Shown here in pieces: positions 32,122-40,387 of a stretch of 45,075 nucleotides of DNA (its first letter is position 1; every line of letters starts with the position of its first letter). The notes under the pieces were generated by a model. The model had not been told where the DNA came from. It did no database searches and saw only the letters and a program-made list of their open reading frames with translations. Where the stretch lies: NCBI GenBank assembly GCA_030431515.1, contig JAUIIX010000023.1, positions 1 to 45,075 on the forward strand. Reading direction: 5' to 3'. A program made the position numbers and the translations under genes. Source of the DNA: a bacterium (GTDB lineage: Bacteria > Bacteroidota > Ignavibacteria > Kapaibacteriales > UBA2268).

Positions 32122-33081
32122 TTATTTATATTGCCAATCTTTACTTAAATGTTCTTGGACATAGTCCATAATTGCAGATTCAAAAGACATAAATTCATAG
32201 TTAGAAACATTTTTGAATTTGGTCATATCTGCAATAGTGTGATTTTGGTATTGTTTTGATATATCCGAAGGCATATCAATAAATTCAATATTTGGTTTTT
32301 TACCCATAGCTTTAAACACACCATTAGCCAGGTCTAACCAAGTATTTTCAACACCTGTACCCAAATTGTAAATTCCTTTTATGTCATTTTTGTAAAATTC
32401 ATACATTATATTAACAATGTCTTTTACATAGACGAAATCTCTAACTTGACCACCATCTGAAAATCGTGGATCATTTGATTTGAACAAACGAACCACATTA
32501 TTTTCTAGTATTTGATAATATGATTTGTAAATCATACTTGCCATATTTCCTTTGTGGTATTCATTAGGTCCAAATACATTGAAGAACTTGTAACCAGTTA
32601 CTTTATCGATATGATTGTTATCAATTAACCATCTATCGAAAAGATATTTAGAATAGCCGTAAGGATTTAGTGGCTTTAATTTGTCAATGAACTTATCTGA
32701 GAAACCATTTTCACCATGTCCATAAGTAGCAGCACTACTTGCATAATGAAATGGAATATCATATTCTAAAGCTAACTCACATAATTTAATAGAATAATTC
32801 AAGTTATTATGAATTAAATAATCTACATTATTTTCTGTAGTTGAAGAACAAGCACCGAAGTGAAAAATTGCTTCAATTCTATTAAGTATTAAATTCTCGT
32901 CAATATAATTAATAAATTCATTTTTATTAATGTACTTAGAGAAATCTTTATTAAGTAAGTTTTTCCATTTTCCAGTTGAAGCGATATTATCAACTACGAT
33001 AATATCTTTATGATTATTTTGATTTAGTTTTTCTAAAAAAACAGAACCAATAAAACCAGCTCCACCAGTTAGTACTATCAT
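32122..33081 (-). CDS. hldD: ADP-L-glycero-D-manno-heptose 6-epimerase
   Basis: 319 aa (EC 5.1.3.20), an NADP-dependent extended SDR making the ADP-heptose used in LPS inner core. Family marks are the nucleotide loop VLTGGAGFIGSVFLEKLN, HFGACSSTTE, YASSAATYGHGENGFSD, the catalytic Tyr/Lys in LNPYGYSKYLFDRW, and FNVFGPNEYHKGNMASM. These specific motifs distinguish it from UDP-glucose epimerases. Its position is unusual: it lies between atpA (4 bp away) and atpG (10 bp away), so it is cotranscribed and probably translationally coupled with ATP synthase. No other heptose gene is nearby. Confidence 0.93.
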   Translation of the reverse strand: MIVLTGGAGFIGSVFLEKLNQNNHKDIIVVDNIASTGKWKNLLNKDFSKYINKNEFINYIDENLILNRIEAIFHFGACSSTTENNVDYLIHNNLNYSIKLCELALEYDIPFHYASSAATYGHGENGFSDKFIDKLKPLNPYGYSKYLFDRWLIDNNHIDKVTGYKFFNVFGPNEYHKGNMASMIYKSYYQILENNVVRLFKSNDPRFSDGGQVRDFVYVKDIVNIMYEFYKNDIKGIYNLGTGVENTWLDLANGVFKAMGKKPNIEFIDMPSDISKQYQNHTIADMTKFKNVSNYEFMSFESAIMDYVQEHLSKDWQYK

Positions 33082-33085
33082 TTTA

Positions 33086-34639
33086 TTAACTTAATGTTCT
33101 TTTAAAAGACTCTGTAAATTCTTTAATTAATGGATTTAAAATACCATTAATTTCATCAGTTAATGCTTTTTGAATTCTAATTTTCTCAAGTAAATCTTTA
33201 TGTTGAGTATCTAACATTGTAAATAACTCATCTTCATATCTTCTCAATGATTCAAGTGGTAAAGTATCTAAATGTCCTGATGTTGCAGAAACAATAAGTA
33301 CTACTTGCTTTTCAATTGGAATAGGTTGATACTGACCTTGTTTCAAGATTTCAGTTAATCTACTACCACGAGTTAATTGTTGTTGAGTTGATTTATCTAA
33401 GTCAGACCCGAATTTAGCAAAAGATTCAAGTTCTCTATACATTGCTAATTCCAATTTTAGAGGTCCAGCAACTTTTTTCATTGCTTTAATCTGAGCAGCT
33501 CCACCCACACGAGATACCGAAATACCTACGTTTAAGGCAGGTCTCATACCAGCGTTAAATAAGTTTTGCTCTAAATAAATCTGACCATCTGTAATCGAAA
33601 TTACGTTAGTTGGGATATACGCTGATACGTCACCCGCTTGTGTTTCGATAATAGGTAATGCTGTTAATGAACCAGCACCTTTTTCGTCAGAGTATTTTGC
33701 AGCTCTTTCTAATAATCTTGAGTGAAGATAAAATACATCACCAGGATATGCTTCACGTCCTGGAGGTCTTCTTAATAATAAAGAAACTTGACGATAAGCA
33801 GCTGCTTGTTTAGTTAAATCATCATAAATAATAAGTGCGTGCATACCATTATCTCTGAAATACTCACCCATTGAGCAACCACAGTATGGTGCTACGAATT
33901 GAAGTGGAGCAGGATCAGAAGCGTTTGCAGCAACGATAGTAGTATATTCCATCGCACCATTTTTTTCTAATATATGCTGTACTTGTGCAACTGTTGAGCC
34001 CTTTTGACCAACTGCAACATAAACACAAAATACTGGCTCAACACCAGCGGCTTTAGCTTCTGGAGAATGAGTGTATTTTTGATTGATTATAGTATCAACA
34101 GCAACAGCAGTTTTACCAGTCTGTCTATCACCAATGATTAATTCTCTTTGTCCCTTACCTATCGGAATTAATGCATCAATTGCTTTAATACCAGTTTGAA
34201 GTGGCTCAGTTACAGGTTGTCTATCCATAACACCTGGTGCTTTTCTTTCGATAGGGTAAGTTTCTTTAGTTTTGATATCGCCTTTACCGTCGATAGCAAA
34301 TCCTAATGGATTAACAACTCTACCTAATAATTCTTTACCAACTGGTACAGAGGCAATTTTACCAGTTCTTTTAACTGTGTCGCCTTCTTTAACATGTCTA
34401 TCATCACCAAATAATACAACACCAACGTTATCTTCTTCCAGGTTAAGGGCCATGCCCATAATTCCATTTGGAAATTCTACAAGTTCTGATGCCATTACTT
34501 TAGTAAGACCGTAAACACGAGCAACACCGTCTCCTATTTGTAATACAGTACCAACCTCGTAAATATCAGCATCGCTTTCAAATCCTGATAATTGTCTTCG
34601 AAGTATCGCTGAAATTTCTTCTGGTCTAACATCTGCCAT
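33086..34639 (-). CDS. atpA: ATP synthase alpha subunit
   Basis: 517 aa, a nucleotide-binding regulatory subunit of F1. The N-terminus [19 protein letters not shown], the P-loop [34 protein letters not shown] and the signature [20 protein letters not shown] are all intact, ending near [21 protein letters not shown]. The length is standard. It is followed by hldD instead of atpG. Confidence 0.98.
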   Translation of the reverse strand: MADVRPEEISAILRRQLSGFESDADIYEVGTVLQIGDGVARVYGLTKVMASELVEFPNGIMGMALNLEEDNVGVVLFGDDRHVKEGDTVKRTGKIASVPVGKELLGRVVNPLGFAIDGKGDIKTKETYPIERKAPGVMDRQPVTEPLQTGIKAIDALIPIGKGQRELIIGDRQTGKTAVAVDTIINQKYTHSPEAKAAGVEPVFCVYVAVGQKGSTVAQVQHILEKNGAMEYTTIVAANASDPAPLQFVAPYCGCSMGEYFRDNGMHALIIYDDLTKQAAAYRQVSLLLRRPPGREAYPGDVFYLHSRLLERAAKYSDEKGAGSLTALPIIETQAGDVSAYIPTNVISITDGQIYLEQNLFNAGMRPALNVGISVSRVGGAAQIKAMKKVAGPLKLELAMYRELESFAKFGSDLDKSTQQQLTRGSRLTEILKQGQYQPIPIEKQVVLIVSATSGHLDTLPLESLRRYEDELFTMLDTQHKDLLEKIRIQKALTDEINGILNPLIKEFTESFKRTLS

Positions 34640-34669
34640 AATAAAAACCTTTAAATTTAATTTTAGTTA

Positions 34670-35209
34670 CTAATTTGAAATAAGAGATTCTCTAATGCCT
34701 TCTAATTTAGATTTAATCGAAGCATCGAAAACCCAATCATCAACTTGAATTTTGATTCCGCCTTTTAAGTTTTTATTAACTTTAAAGTTAGGAATAATAG
34801 TTTTATTCAAATATGTTGAAATTTTAGAATTGATTGAATTTTTGGATTCATCTACTAACTCTACAGCAGTAATAATCTCTACAGGAATTAAGTTATTGTG
34901 TTGATTGTATAACACAATAAATTCTTCAATAATTTGAGAAGTCATAGCATCTCTTTTCTTACTAATTATCAGTTTCATAAACTCATAAGTAAGTTTATCA
35001 AGTTTATCACCAAAAATTTCTAAAAAGATAGCATTCTTTTTAGAGTAATTAATAATTGGACTTAATAATACATTCTCAAATTCTCTAGATATTCCGATTG
35101 TATCTTTGATTAATTGAAAATCTTTCAAGATTACATCAAGATTTCCTTTTTCAAGCGAGATATCAAATAAAGCTGAGGCATATCTTTTTGATGCTTTAGT
35201 ATTAATCAT
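34670..35209 (-). CDS. atpH: ATP synthase delta subunit
   Basis: 179 aa from the ATG at 35207-35209 (MINTKASKRYASALFDIS); a TTG 6 bp earlier is also possible. Delta (OSCP) joins the F1 head to the b stalk. The N-terminal helical bundle begins with the family segment RYASALFDISLEKG, and the C-terminal strand part has LKGGIKIQVDDWVFDASIKSKL. Divergence in the middle is normal for this subunit. It lies 10 bp after atpF and 30 bp before atpA. Confidence 0.93.
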   Translation of the reverse strand: MINTKASKRYASALFDISLEKGNLDVILKDFQLIKDTIGISREFENVLLSPIINYSKKNAIFLEIFGDKLDKLTYEFMKLIISKKRDAMTSQIIEEFIVLYNQHNNLIPVEIITAVELVDESKNSINSKISTYLNKTIIPNFKVNKNLKGGIKIQVDDWVFDASIKSKLEGIRESLISN

Positions 35210-35219
35210 TATCAATTTT

Positions 35220-35708
35220 TTAATTTAAGTGAGAAATATATTTATCAATAAGAGATTTATGCTTATCTGCATCTAATTTTTCTTCAAGAATTTTTTCGGT
35301 AGCCATAATAACTAAATCAGCTACTTCTTTTTTGATTTCACTAACAGCTAAATCTTTACTTCTTTCAATCTCTTTTTTAGCGTCTTCAACTTTTTGATTT
35401 TTAATATTATTAGCTTCTTCAGTAGCCGCTTGCATTAATTTTTCAGCTTGAGCTTTACCATTTGCTAATAATGTTTGAATTTCTTTTTGAGTATTGTCAA
35501 GTTTAGCTTGACTTTCTGCAAGTAATTCTTGAGATTTTTTATTTTGAGCTTCAGCATTAGCAATAGCATCATTTATGTTCTTTTCTCTTTCTTCTAAAGC
35601 ACCAGCAATAGCAGGGAAAGCAAATTTAGAAAGAATAAAGTAAACAATACCAAAAATAACTGTTGACCAAATTAATAGCCCAGGACTTACATTAATTAAA
35701 TTATCCAT
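35220..35708 (-). CDS. atpF: ATP synthase b subunit
   Basis: 162 aa. One N-terminal membrane helix (VSPGLLIWSTVIFGIVYFIL) is followed by a long charged coiled coil (residues 30-155) that forms the peripheral stalk, with Ala-rich AEAQNKKSQELLAESQAKLD. A single b gene is present, not a b/b' pair. It follows atpE after a 67-bp spacer containing a strong hairpin. Confidence 0.95.
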   Translation of the reverse strand: MDNLINVSPGLLIWSTVIFGIVYFILSKFAFPAIAGALEEREKNINDAIANAEAQNKKSQELLAESQAKLDNTQKEIQTLLANGKAQAEKLMQAATEEANNIKNQKVEDAKKEIERSKDLAVSEIKKEVADLVIMATEKILEEKLDADKHKSLIDKYISHLN

Positions 35709-35732
35709 TTTAACCTTTTTTCATTGTAAAAC

Positions 35733-35763
35733 ATAGCGTGCTTTTTAATAGTAAGCACGCTAT
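35733..35763 (-). promoter_or_regulatory. 11-bp intercistronic hairpin between atpE and atpF
   Basis: ATAGCGTGCTT (35733-35743) / AAGCACGCTAT (35753-35763), a perfect stem with a 9-nt loop. On the transcribed strand it is followed by GTTTTAC, too short a T run for an efficient terminator. It could stabilise or process the atpE message, or partly attenuate the distal genes. Confidence 0.8.
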
Positions 35764-35775
35764 ATATTTTAAAAA

Positions 35776-36027
<252 letters not shown>

Positions 36028-36048
36028 TTATTATTTTTAAAAAATATA

Positions 36049-37011
36049 TTAATGACTATGTTCTTCTTCATGACTTTCACCAATTGCTAAACTTACGAAA
36101 ATAACAGTTAGCATTGTGAAAATATATGCTTGTAAAAATGAAACTAAAATTTCTAAGAAATATATGAAAATTGAGAATCCTACGAGTACTGGTGAGAAAT
36201 ATATTCCAAATAAGAATATTAATCCTATTAGGATGTATAGTACTACGTGACCAGCAACCATGTTTGCAAATAATCTGACAGTTAATGCAAATGGTTTTAC
36301 TAACATACCCATAATTTCCAATGGAATCATAAGAGGAGCCAATCCAACAGGTGCACCACCTAATAAATGCTCCAACCAATGTTTTATACCACTTTGTTTA
36401 ATTGCAACTATGTTTATTACAAAGAACGCTATTAGTGCCAAAGCTAAAGGTAATCCTAAAGATCCAGTTGCTGCGTGTCCGCCAGGCACCATACCAATTA
36501 AATTTAATGTAAGTATAAAAAAGAATAATGTTAGAAAGTATGGTAATAGTTTTTTCGTTGTTTTTTCATCTAAGTTAGGACGAATCACTTCATCTTTAAC
36601 AAAGACAACTAATGATTCCATAAGATTTTGGAAACCAGATGGAGCTTTTGTTGCATTTTTTTTGTATTTCTTAGCAATATTCAAAAATGCTGCAATAATT
36701 AATATTGCTGCAATGAATTGAAATGCTACTAAGTTTGTAATTGACAAGTCTAAGTCTGGTGAATGATGATCAGAAGTTCTAACCGGTTTATGATGAGAGA
36801 ATGTATATTGACCACTTTCTTCTAATGCTTTTTTATTACTGAAAAAGTGGAAATTTCCTTCATCATAAAATATATAAGGGAGAATATCAAAATGAAAAGT
36901 ACTATAGTTAAATTCATAGTGATCACCTAAGCCCTCTAATAATTGATTTATTTTTTGGCTAGGGTTCTCAGTACTTTCTGCTTTTTCAACGTGCAAATTT
37001 TCTTCGCTCAT
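36049..37011 (-). CDS. atpB: ATP synthase a subunit
   Basis: 320 aa, the membrane stator subunit forming the proton half-channels. The essential Arg is in FALTVRLFANMVAGHVVLYI. NLIGMVPGGHAATGSLGLPL and SFLQAYIFTMLTVIFVSLAI are the usual C-terminal helices. It has an N-terminal extension of about 100 residues with a His-rich stretch (SHHKPVRTSDHHSPD) before helix 1, an extension common in Bacteroidota relatives. It ends in HEEEHSH. Confidence 0.96.
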   Translation of the reverse strand: MSEENLHVEKAESTENPSQKINQLLEGLGDHYEFNYSTFHFDILPYIFYDEGNFHFFSNKKALEESGQYTFSHHKPVRTSDHHSPDLDLSITNLVAFQFIAAILIIAAFLNIAKKYKKNATKAPSGFQNLMESLVVFVKDEVIRPNLDEKTTKKLLPYFLTLFFFILTLNLIGMVPGGHAATGSLGLPLALALIAFFVINIVAIKQSGIKHWLEHLLGGAPVGLAPLMIPLEIMGMLVKPFALTVRLFANMVAGHVVLYILIGLIFLFGIYFSPVLVGFSIFIYFLEILVSFLQAYIFTMLTVIFVSLAIGESHEEEHSH

Positions 37012-37051
37012 AATTGTAAATTCTCTAAAATAGTTTTTTATTTTTGTAAAA

Positions 37052-37339
37052 TTAACTTTGCAAACTTACGAATTTATTTTTTCTTAAAAAAAATAATATT
37101 TCCACAATCATAAATACGATGTAGCTTGCAAACAAAGTGATAATAAATTCAATGATTTGTATTTCTAATAATAGCAACACTAAAAGAGTAGAAACTAATA
37201 AAAACATAAATCCTATTAATAATGAAAGAAAAAAACCTTTCATCATATCTTCTTTCTTTTTAAAAGTAAACTTTAAAATAAGAATATTTAAAAGAAATTT
37301 AATCAGAGGAAGTATTATCCCGAGAATTATTTCTATCAT
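37052..37339 (-). CDS. Small membrane protein at the head of the atp operon
   Basis: 95 aa with three or four hydrophobic helices (EIILGIILPLIKFLLNILIL, GFFLSLLIGFMFLLVSTLLV, IIEFIITLFASYIVFMIVEI) and short lysine-rich loops. It overlaps the end of the preceding gene by 41 bp and stands where a second AtpI-like assembly protein is often found. Sequence alone gives no firm family. A role in ATP synthase assembly or Mg supply is an inference from place and topology. Confidence 0.75.
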   Translation of the reverse strand: MIEIILGIILPLIKFLLNILILKFTFKKKEDMMKGFFLSLLIGFMFLLVSTLLVLLLLEIQIIEFIITLFASYIVFMIVEILFFLRKNKFVSLQS

Positions 37340-37550
37340 TCTTCTTTCCTAAATAATTTATTTTTACAAATAATCTAATAAATCCCCCTACTACGCTAAA
37401 CAATATAAAGAATATTGTAAATGAAGGATCAGTATCAAATTTTTCATCTAACCACCGCCCTAATAGGACAAATAGTAAAACTGAAAATGCAAATTCTATA
37501 CCTAAGGTTAGATAAGGAGATAACTCTTTTAATACCTTGTTTTCTTTCAA
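37299..37550 (-). CDS. AtpZ/AtpI-family ATP synthase assembly protein
   Basis: 83 aa, two membrane helices. LTLGIEFAFSVLLFVLLGRW followed by LDEKFDTDPSFTIFFILFSV and VGGFIRLFVKIN is the pattern of the small 'ATPase gene 1' family (F0F1-ATPase subunit, AtpZ/I) that leads many atp operons. The Gly-Arg-Trp-Leu-Asp motif between helices is diagnostic. It is the first gene of the operon, about 20 nt behind the predicted transcription start. Confidence 0.85.
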   Translation of the reverse strand: MKENKVLKELSPYLTLGIEFAFSVLLFVLLGRWLDEKFDTDPSFTIFFILFSVVGGFIRLFVKINYLGKKNDRNNSRDNTSSD

Positions 37551-37576
37551 TTTCGTAACCTGTAAGAATATAAAAA

Positions 37577-37606
37577 CAAAATTAAGGAAATAAAAATGAT
37601 TGGCAA
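37577..37606 (-). promoter_or_regulatory. Predicted promoter of the ATP synthase operon
   Basis: On the minus strand TTG (37604-37606), a 19-nt spacer, then TAATTTTG (37577-37584). This matches the Bacteroidota -33 TTG / -7 TAnnTTTG arrangement well. The start would fall about 20 nt before the first operon gene. It is the best promoter in the window. Confidence 0.6.
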
Positions 37607-37703
37607 TTATTTTATATATATTTTTATAATGTTCAAAGTTATAGTTCCATTTATATCATTATTATACATACAGTTAACTAATATAATACTTTTATCCACA
37701 AAT

Positions 37704-37733
37704 AAAAAAAAAGAGAAACTAAAATAGTTTCTC
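37704..37733 (-). terminator. Rho-independent terminator of the Cys-rich peptide gene
   Basis: Stem GAGAAACTA (37713-37721) / TAGTTTCTC (37725-37733), loop AAA, followed on the minus strand by nine T. It lies 29 bp past the stop at 37763 and insulates the gene from the atp promoter. Confidence 0.92.
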
Positions 37734-37762
37734 CTTTTAATGAATGTTTTTTTAATATGGAA

Positions 37763-38182
37763 TTATAAACCACATTTACCTTCACCACATTTGTGTTCTT
37801 CACCTTTTTCTTCTTTGGCTTTTTCACCTTCTTTTTGTGTTTTTTCAGTATTTTCTTTGGTTTTTTCTTCACCACATTTACCTTCTCCACACTTTCCTTC
37901 ACCACATTTGTGTTCTTCACCTTTTTCTTTGGCTTTTTCGCCTTCTTTCTTTGGTGTTTTAGCCTTTTCTTCTCCACCACCACAGGTGTTTTCACCACAA
38001 TTCATTTCAACAGCCATTAAACTTGATTGAAAATCCATGTTTAAATTTGTTGATAAAATATCTGCTCTTAGATTGTTTGCAGAACCTAAATCTGAAATGA
38101 TACCAGCACTTGCAACTGATCCACTTGCTATAAATGCACCAGCAGCTATGCTCAACAAACTACTTTTAGTAGATTTTTTCAT
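37763..38182 (-). CDS. Secreted Cys-Gly-rich low-complexity protein, HvfA-like RiPP precursor candidate
   Basis: 139 aa. A clear signal peptide (LLSIAAGAFIASGSVASA, cleavage near residue 26) is followed by about 35 ordinary residues and a Lys/Glu/Gly-rich tail. All seven Cys (62, 67, 93, 98, 103, 132, 137) are followed by Gly, as NCG, TCG, HKCG or EGKCG; the protein ends EGKCGL. A signal peptide plus repeated EGKCG is the hallmark of HvfA-type precursors, whose Cys are modified by DUF692 (HvfB) and HvfC partners to bind copper. No such partner is in the window. Residues 79-99 and 117-138 are an internal duplication. The start has GAGG upstream, and its own terminator follows. It could alternatively be an unmodified metal-binding protein. 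Confidence 0.7.
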   Translation of the reverse strand: MKKSTKSSLLSIAAGAFIASGSVASAGIISDLGSANNLRADILSTNLNMDFQSSLMAVEMNCGENTCGGGEEKAKTPKKEGEKAKEKGEEHKCGEGKCGEGKCGEEKTKENTEKTQKEGEKAKEEKGEEHKCGEGKCGL

Positions 38183-38278
38183 AAATACCTCAAATAAAAT
38201 TATAAATTAGTTGTTTTTTAATACTATCACGAAATAATAGTAATATTTATTGTAAAACATTAATAATAATTTTAATAT

Positions 38279-40348
38279 TTACTGAATCTTAAATTCTACT
38301 CTTCTATTCTTTGCTCTATTCTCATCACTATCATTTTTCAACATGGGTTTACTTTCACCAAATCCAGTGGCACTAAGTCTTTCTTTTGAGATACCTTTAC
38401 TACTTAAATATTCCATTACTGAAATTGCTCTATCTTTTGATAATTTTAGATTATAACTTGCACTTCCTTGGTCGTCTGTATGCCCTATTATTTCAATTTT
38501 AATTCCTTCATTAGAATTTAAAAAATCAACGAGTGAATTTAGTTCTGAATAAGAATCTGTTTGCAAATCAGCTTTATTGTAATCAAAAAATAAATTATTT
38601 AATATTATTTCTGCACCTTTTTCAATCGGTGTTAGTAATAAATCAACTACTACTTCTTGGTAACGGTGAATATCCGATAAGTCTAAATTTTGACTAATAG
38701 GATAATATCCTTCTTTGATTGCATTAAATGAATATTTTTTACCTCTTTGCAATATAATTTTAAACTCTCCAGAAACATCATCAGAACTAGCAGTTCCAAG
38801 TTTATCGTTAGTTTTTATGTCTTTATATTCTACATTTGCAGAAATTGTCTTTCCTGTTTTTGTATCTTTAACTATACCTTTTACTAAACAAACTGGGTCT
38901 GGTCTAACTGCTGGAGGTAAATTTAGTTTTATCAAATCTAATTCTTTTCCTTCTCTATTTGATGTCATATAAGCAAATTCCCCACTCGCATCTAAAGTTA
39001 AATAAGCATCCCATTCTGGTGAATTTATATTATTTCCCATATTAACAGGTATTGTCCAATTCGTCCATGATTCATCTAATCTTTTTGTCATATAAATATC
39101 ATCTGAACCATAACCACTGAAACCTGCAGTTGAATAATATAAAGTTTTTAAATCAGGAGCTAAAAAAGCACCTGTTTCTTGTGTAAATGTGTTTACTATC
39201 GGGCCTAAATTTTTTGGTTTGCTAAAAGTACCATCTTCTTTTTTAAAACTAACATAGATATCTTTCATTCCAAAGGTAAATGATCTTTGAACAGTTAAAA
39301 TTAAAATATTACCATCAGCAGATAACATATATTCACTATACTTAGAAAAATTTTGAAAATCTTCAATTTTGACTTCCTTAGGTATCTCCCATTTATTTTG
39401 AATTTTTCTACTTATCGATATTCCTGAACTTTTAGGACTTCCATCTTCTTTATAAGTGTTCATTACCATTAATGTATTACCATCAGAAGTAATTGATATT
39501 ATAGAATTATGACCACTATTATTAATTGGTTTTCCTATATTTTCAACTTTTGAAAAAATACCATTAGAATCTTTTATAGCATAGAATACATCACTATCAT
39601 TTATTTTGTCAGGAGTTGATTTATCACTTCGAGTAAAAAACAATATATTTCCATCTGGACTAACTTTTGGTGATTTTTCAGTATGAACACTATTTATTTC
39701 ATCATTTAAGAATTCTTTTTTTATTTCGAAATTTATATCCTCATGTAAATTAATAGGAGATTCCACTTGTTTGATACTAAAATAATCAATATCTATATTC
39801 ATTTTTTTTTGAATTGAAATCCCAAATGAAGTACCGTAAAGTTTAATAGAATCATTCTCGTAAACTTTTTTATTATTTAAATAAAATGAATAATTAGACT
39901 GAACTTTTTCAATTTTTAATATATTATAATCTTTATTGTTGATAATATTTGATTTGATCCATTTTGTATGTTCACTTTCTTGACCTATAGACTTACTATA
40001 TATTTTATAGTTGCCATTTCCAGTCACTAAAAAATAATTAGCATAATCATAATCATAAGATCCAAATACTAATCCATAACCATAGTTATCAGCTCCATTT
40101 ACAAATTTTAACTTTATTTCTAATTCAAAATCTTTATTAGGGTCAATAAATATTTCTCGATTTACATTCAACCACTTTGAAGTAGAATGCATATCTAAAT
40201 TCATTACACCATTTGCAATTTTCACATTGCAAATTTTTGAATTAAAGTCATCCCATAATGATTTACTTCCATCAAATTGTTCATTTATAATATAATTATC
40301 TGAAGAAATTGCTAAATTTAAGTTTAGCAATAATATAAGTAAGTACAT
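38279..40348 (-). CDS. LamG-like / PD40 / OmpA-domain surface protein, paralogue 2
   Basis: 689 aa with an N-terminal signal peptide (MYLLILLLNLNLAISS). Domains in order: a jelly-roll LamG/DUF1080-like domain (about 20-195); PD40 propeller-type repeats with SPDGNILFFTRSD, TSDGNTLMVMN, SADGNILILT and APDLKTLYYST (about 230-470); a carboxypeptidase-regulatory-like Ig domain (KGIVKDTKTGKTISANVEYK, about 485-565); and a C-terminal OmpA peptidoglycan-binding domain (LFFDYNKADLQTDSYSELNS, EIIGHTDDQGSASYNLKLS, NRRVEFKIQ). It should sit in the periplasm or outer membrane anchored to peptidoglycan. It lies 39 bp after its close paralogue. Confidence 0.88.
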   Translation of the reverse strand: MYLLILLLNLNLAISSDNYIINEQFDGSKSLWDDFNSKICNVKIANGVMNLDMHSTSKWLNVNREIFIDPNKDFELEIKLKFVNGADNYGYGLVFGSYDYDYANYFLVTGNGNYKIYSKSIGQESEHTKWIKSNIINNKDYNILKIEKVQSNYSFYLNNKKVYENDSIKLYGTSFGISIQKKMNIDIDYFSIKQVESPINLHEDINFEIKKEFLNDEINSVHTEKSPKVSPDGNILFFTRSDKSTPDKINDSDVFYAIKDSNGIFSKVENIGKPINNSGHNSIISITSDGNTLMVMNTYKEDGSPKSSGISISRKIQNKWEIPKEVKIEDFQNFSKYSEYMLSADGNILILTVQRSFTFGMKDIYVSFKKEDGTFSKPKNLGPIVNTFTQETGAFLAPDLKTLYYSTAGFSGYGSDDIYMTKRLDESWTNWTIPVNMGNNINSPEWDAYLTLDASGEFAYMTSNREGKELDLIKLNLPPAVRPDPVCLVKGIVKDTKTGKTISANVEYKDIKTNDKLGTASSDDVSGEFKIILQRGKKYSFNAIKEGYYPISQNLDLSDIHRYQEVVVDLLLTPIEKGAEIILNNLFFDYNKADLQTDSYSELNSLVDFLNSNEGIKIEIIGHTDDQGSASYNLKLSKDRAISVMEYLSSKGISKERLSATGFGESKPMLKNDSDENRAKNRRVEFKIQ

Positions 40349-40387
40349 ATTTTACCTATTAATTGATTTTTAAAATATTTATATATT

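Noticed and set aside
36260-36721. 153-aa plus-strand ORF
   Set aside because: Antisense to atpB, whose identity is certain; Asn-rich shadow composition.
37678-38030. Several overlapping ORFs on both strands around the Cys-rich gene
   Set aside because: Low-complexity DNA keeps many frames open; only 37763-38182 has a signal peptide, ribosome binding site and matching terminator.
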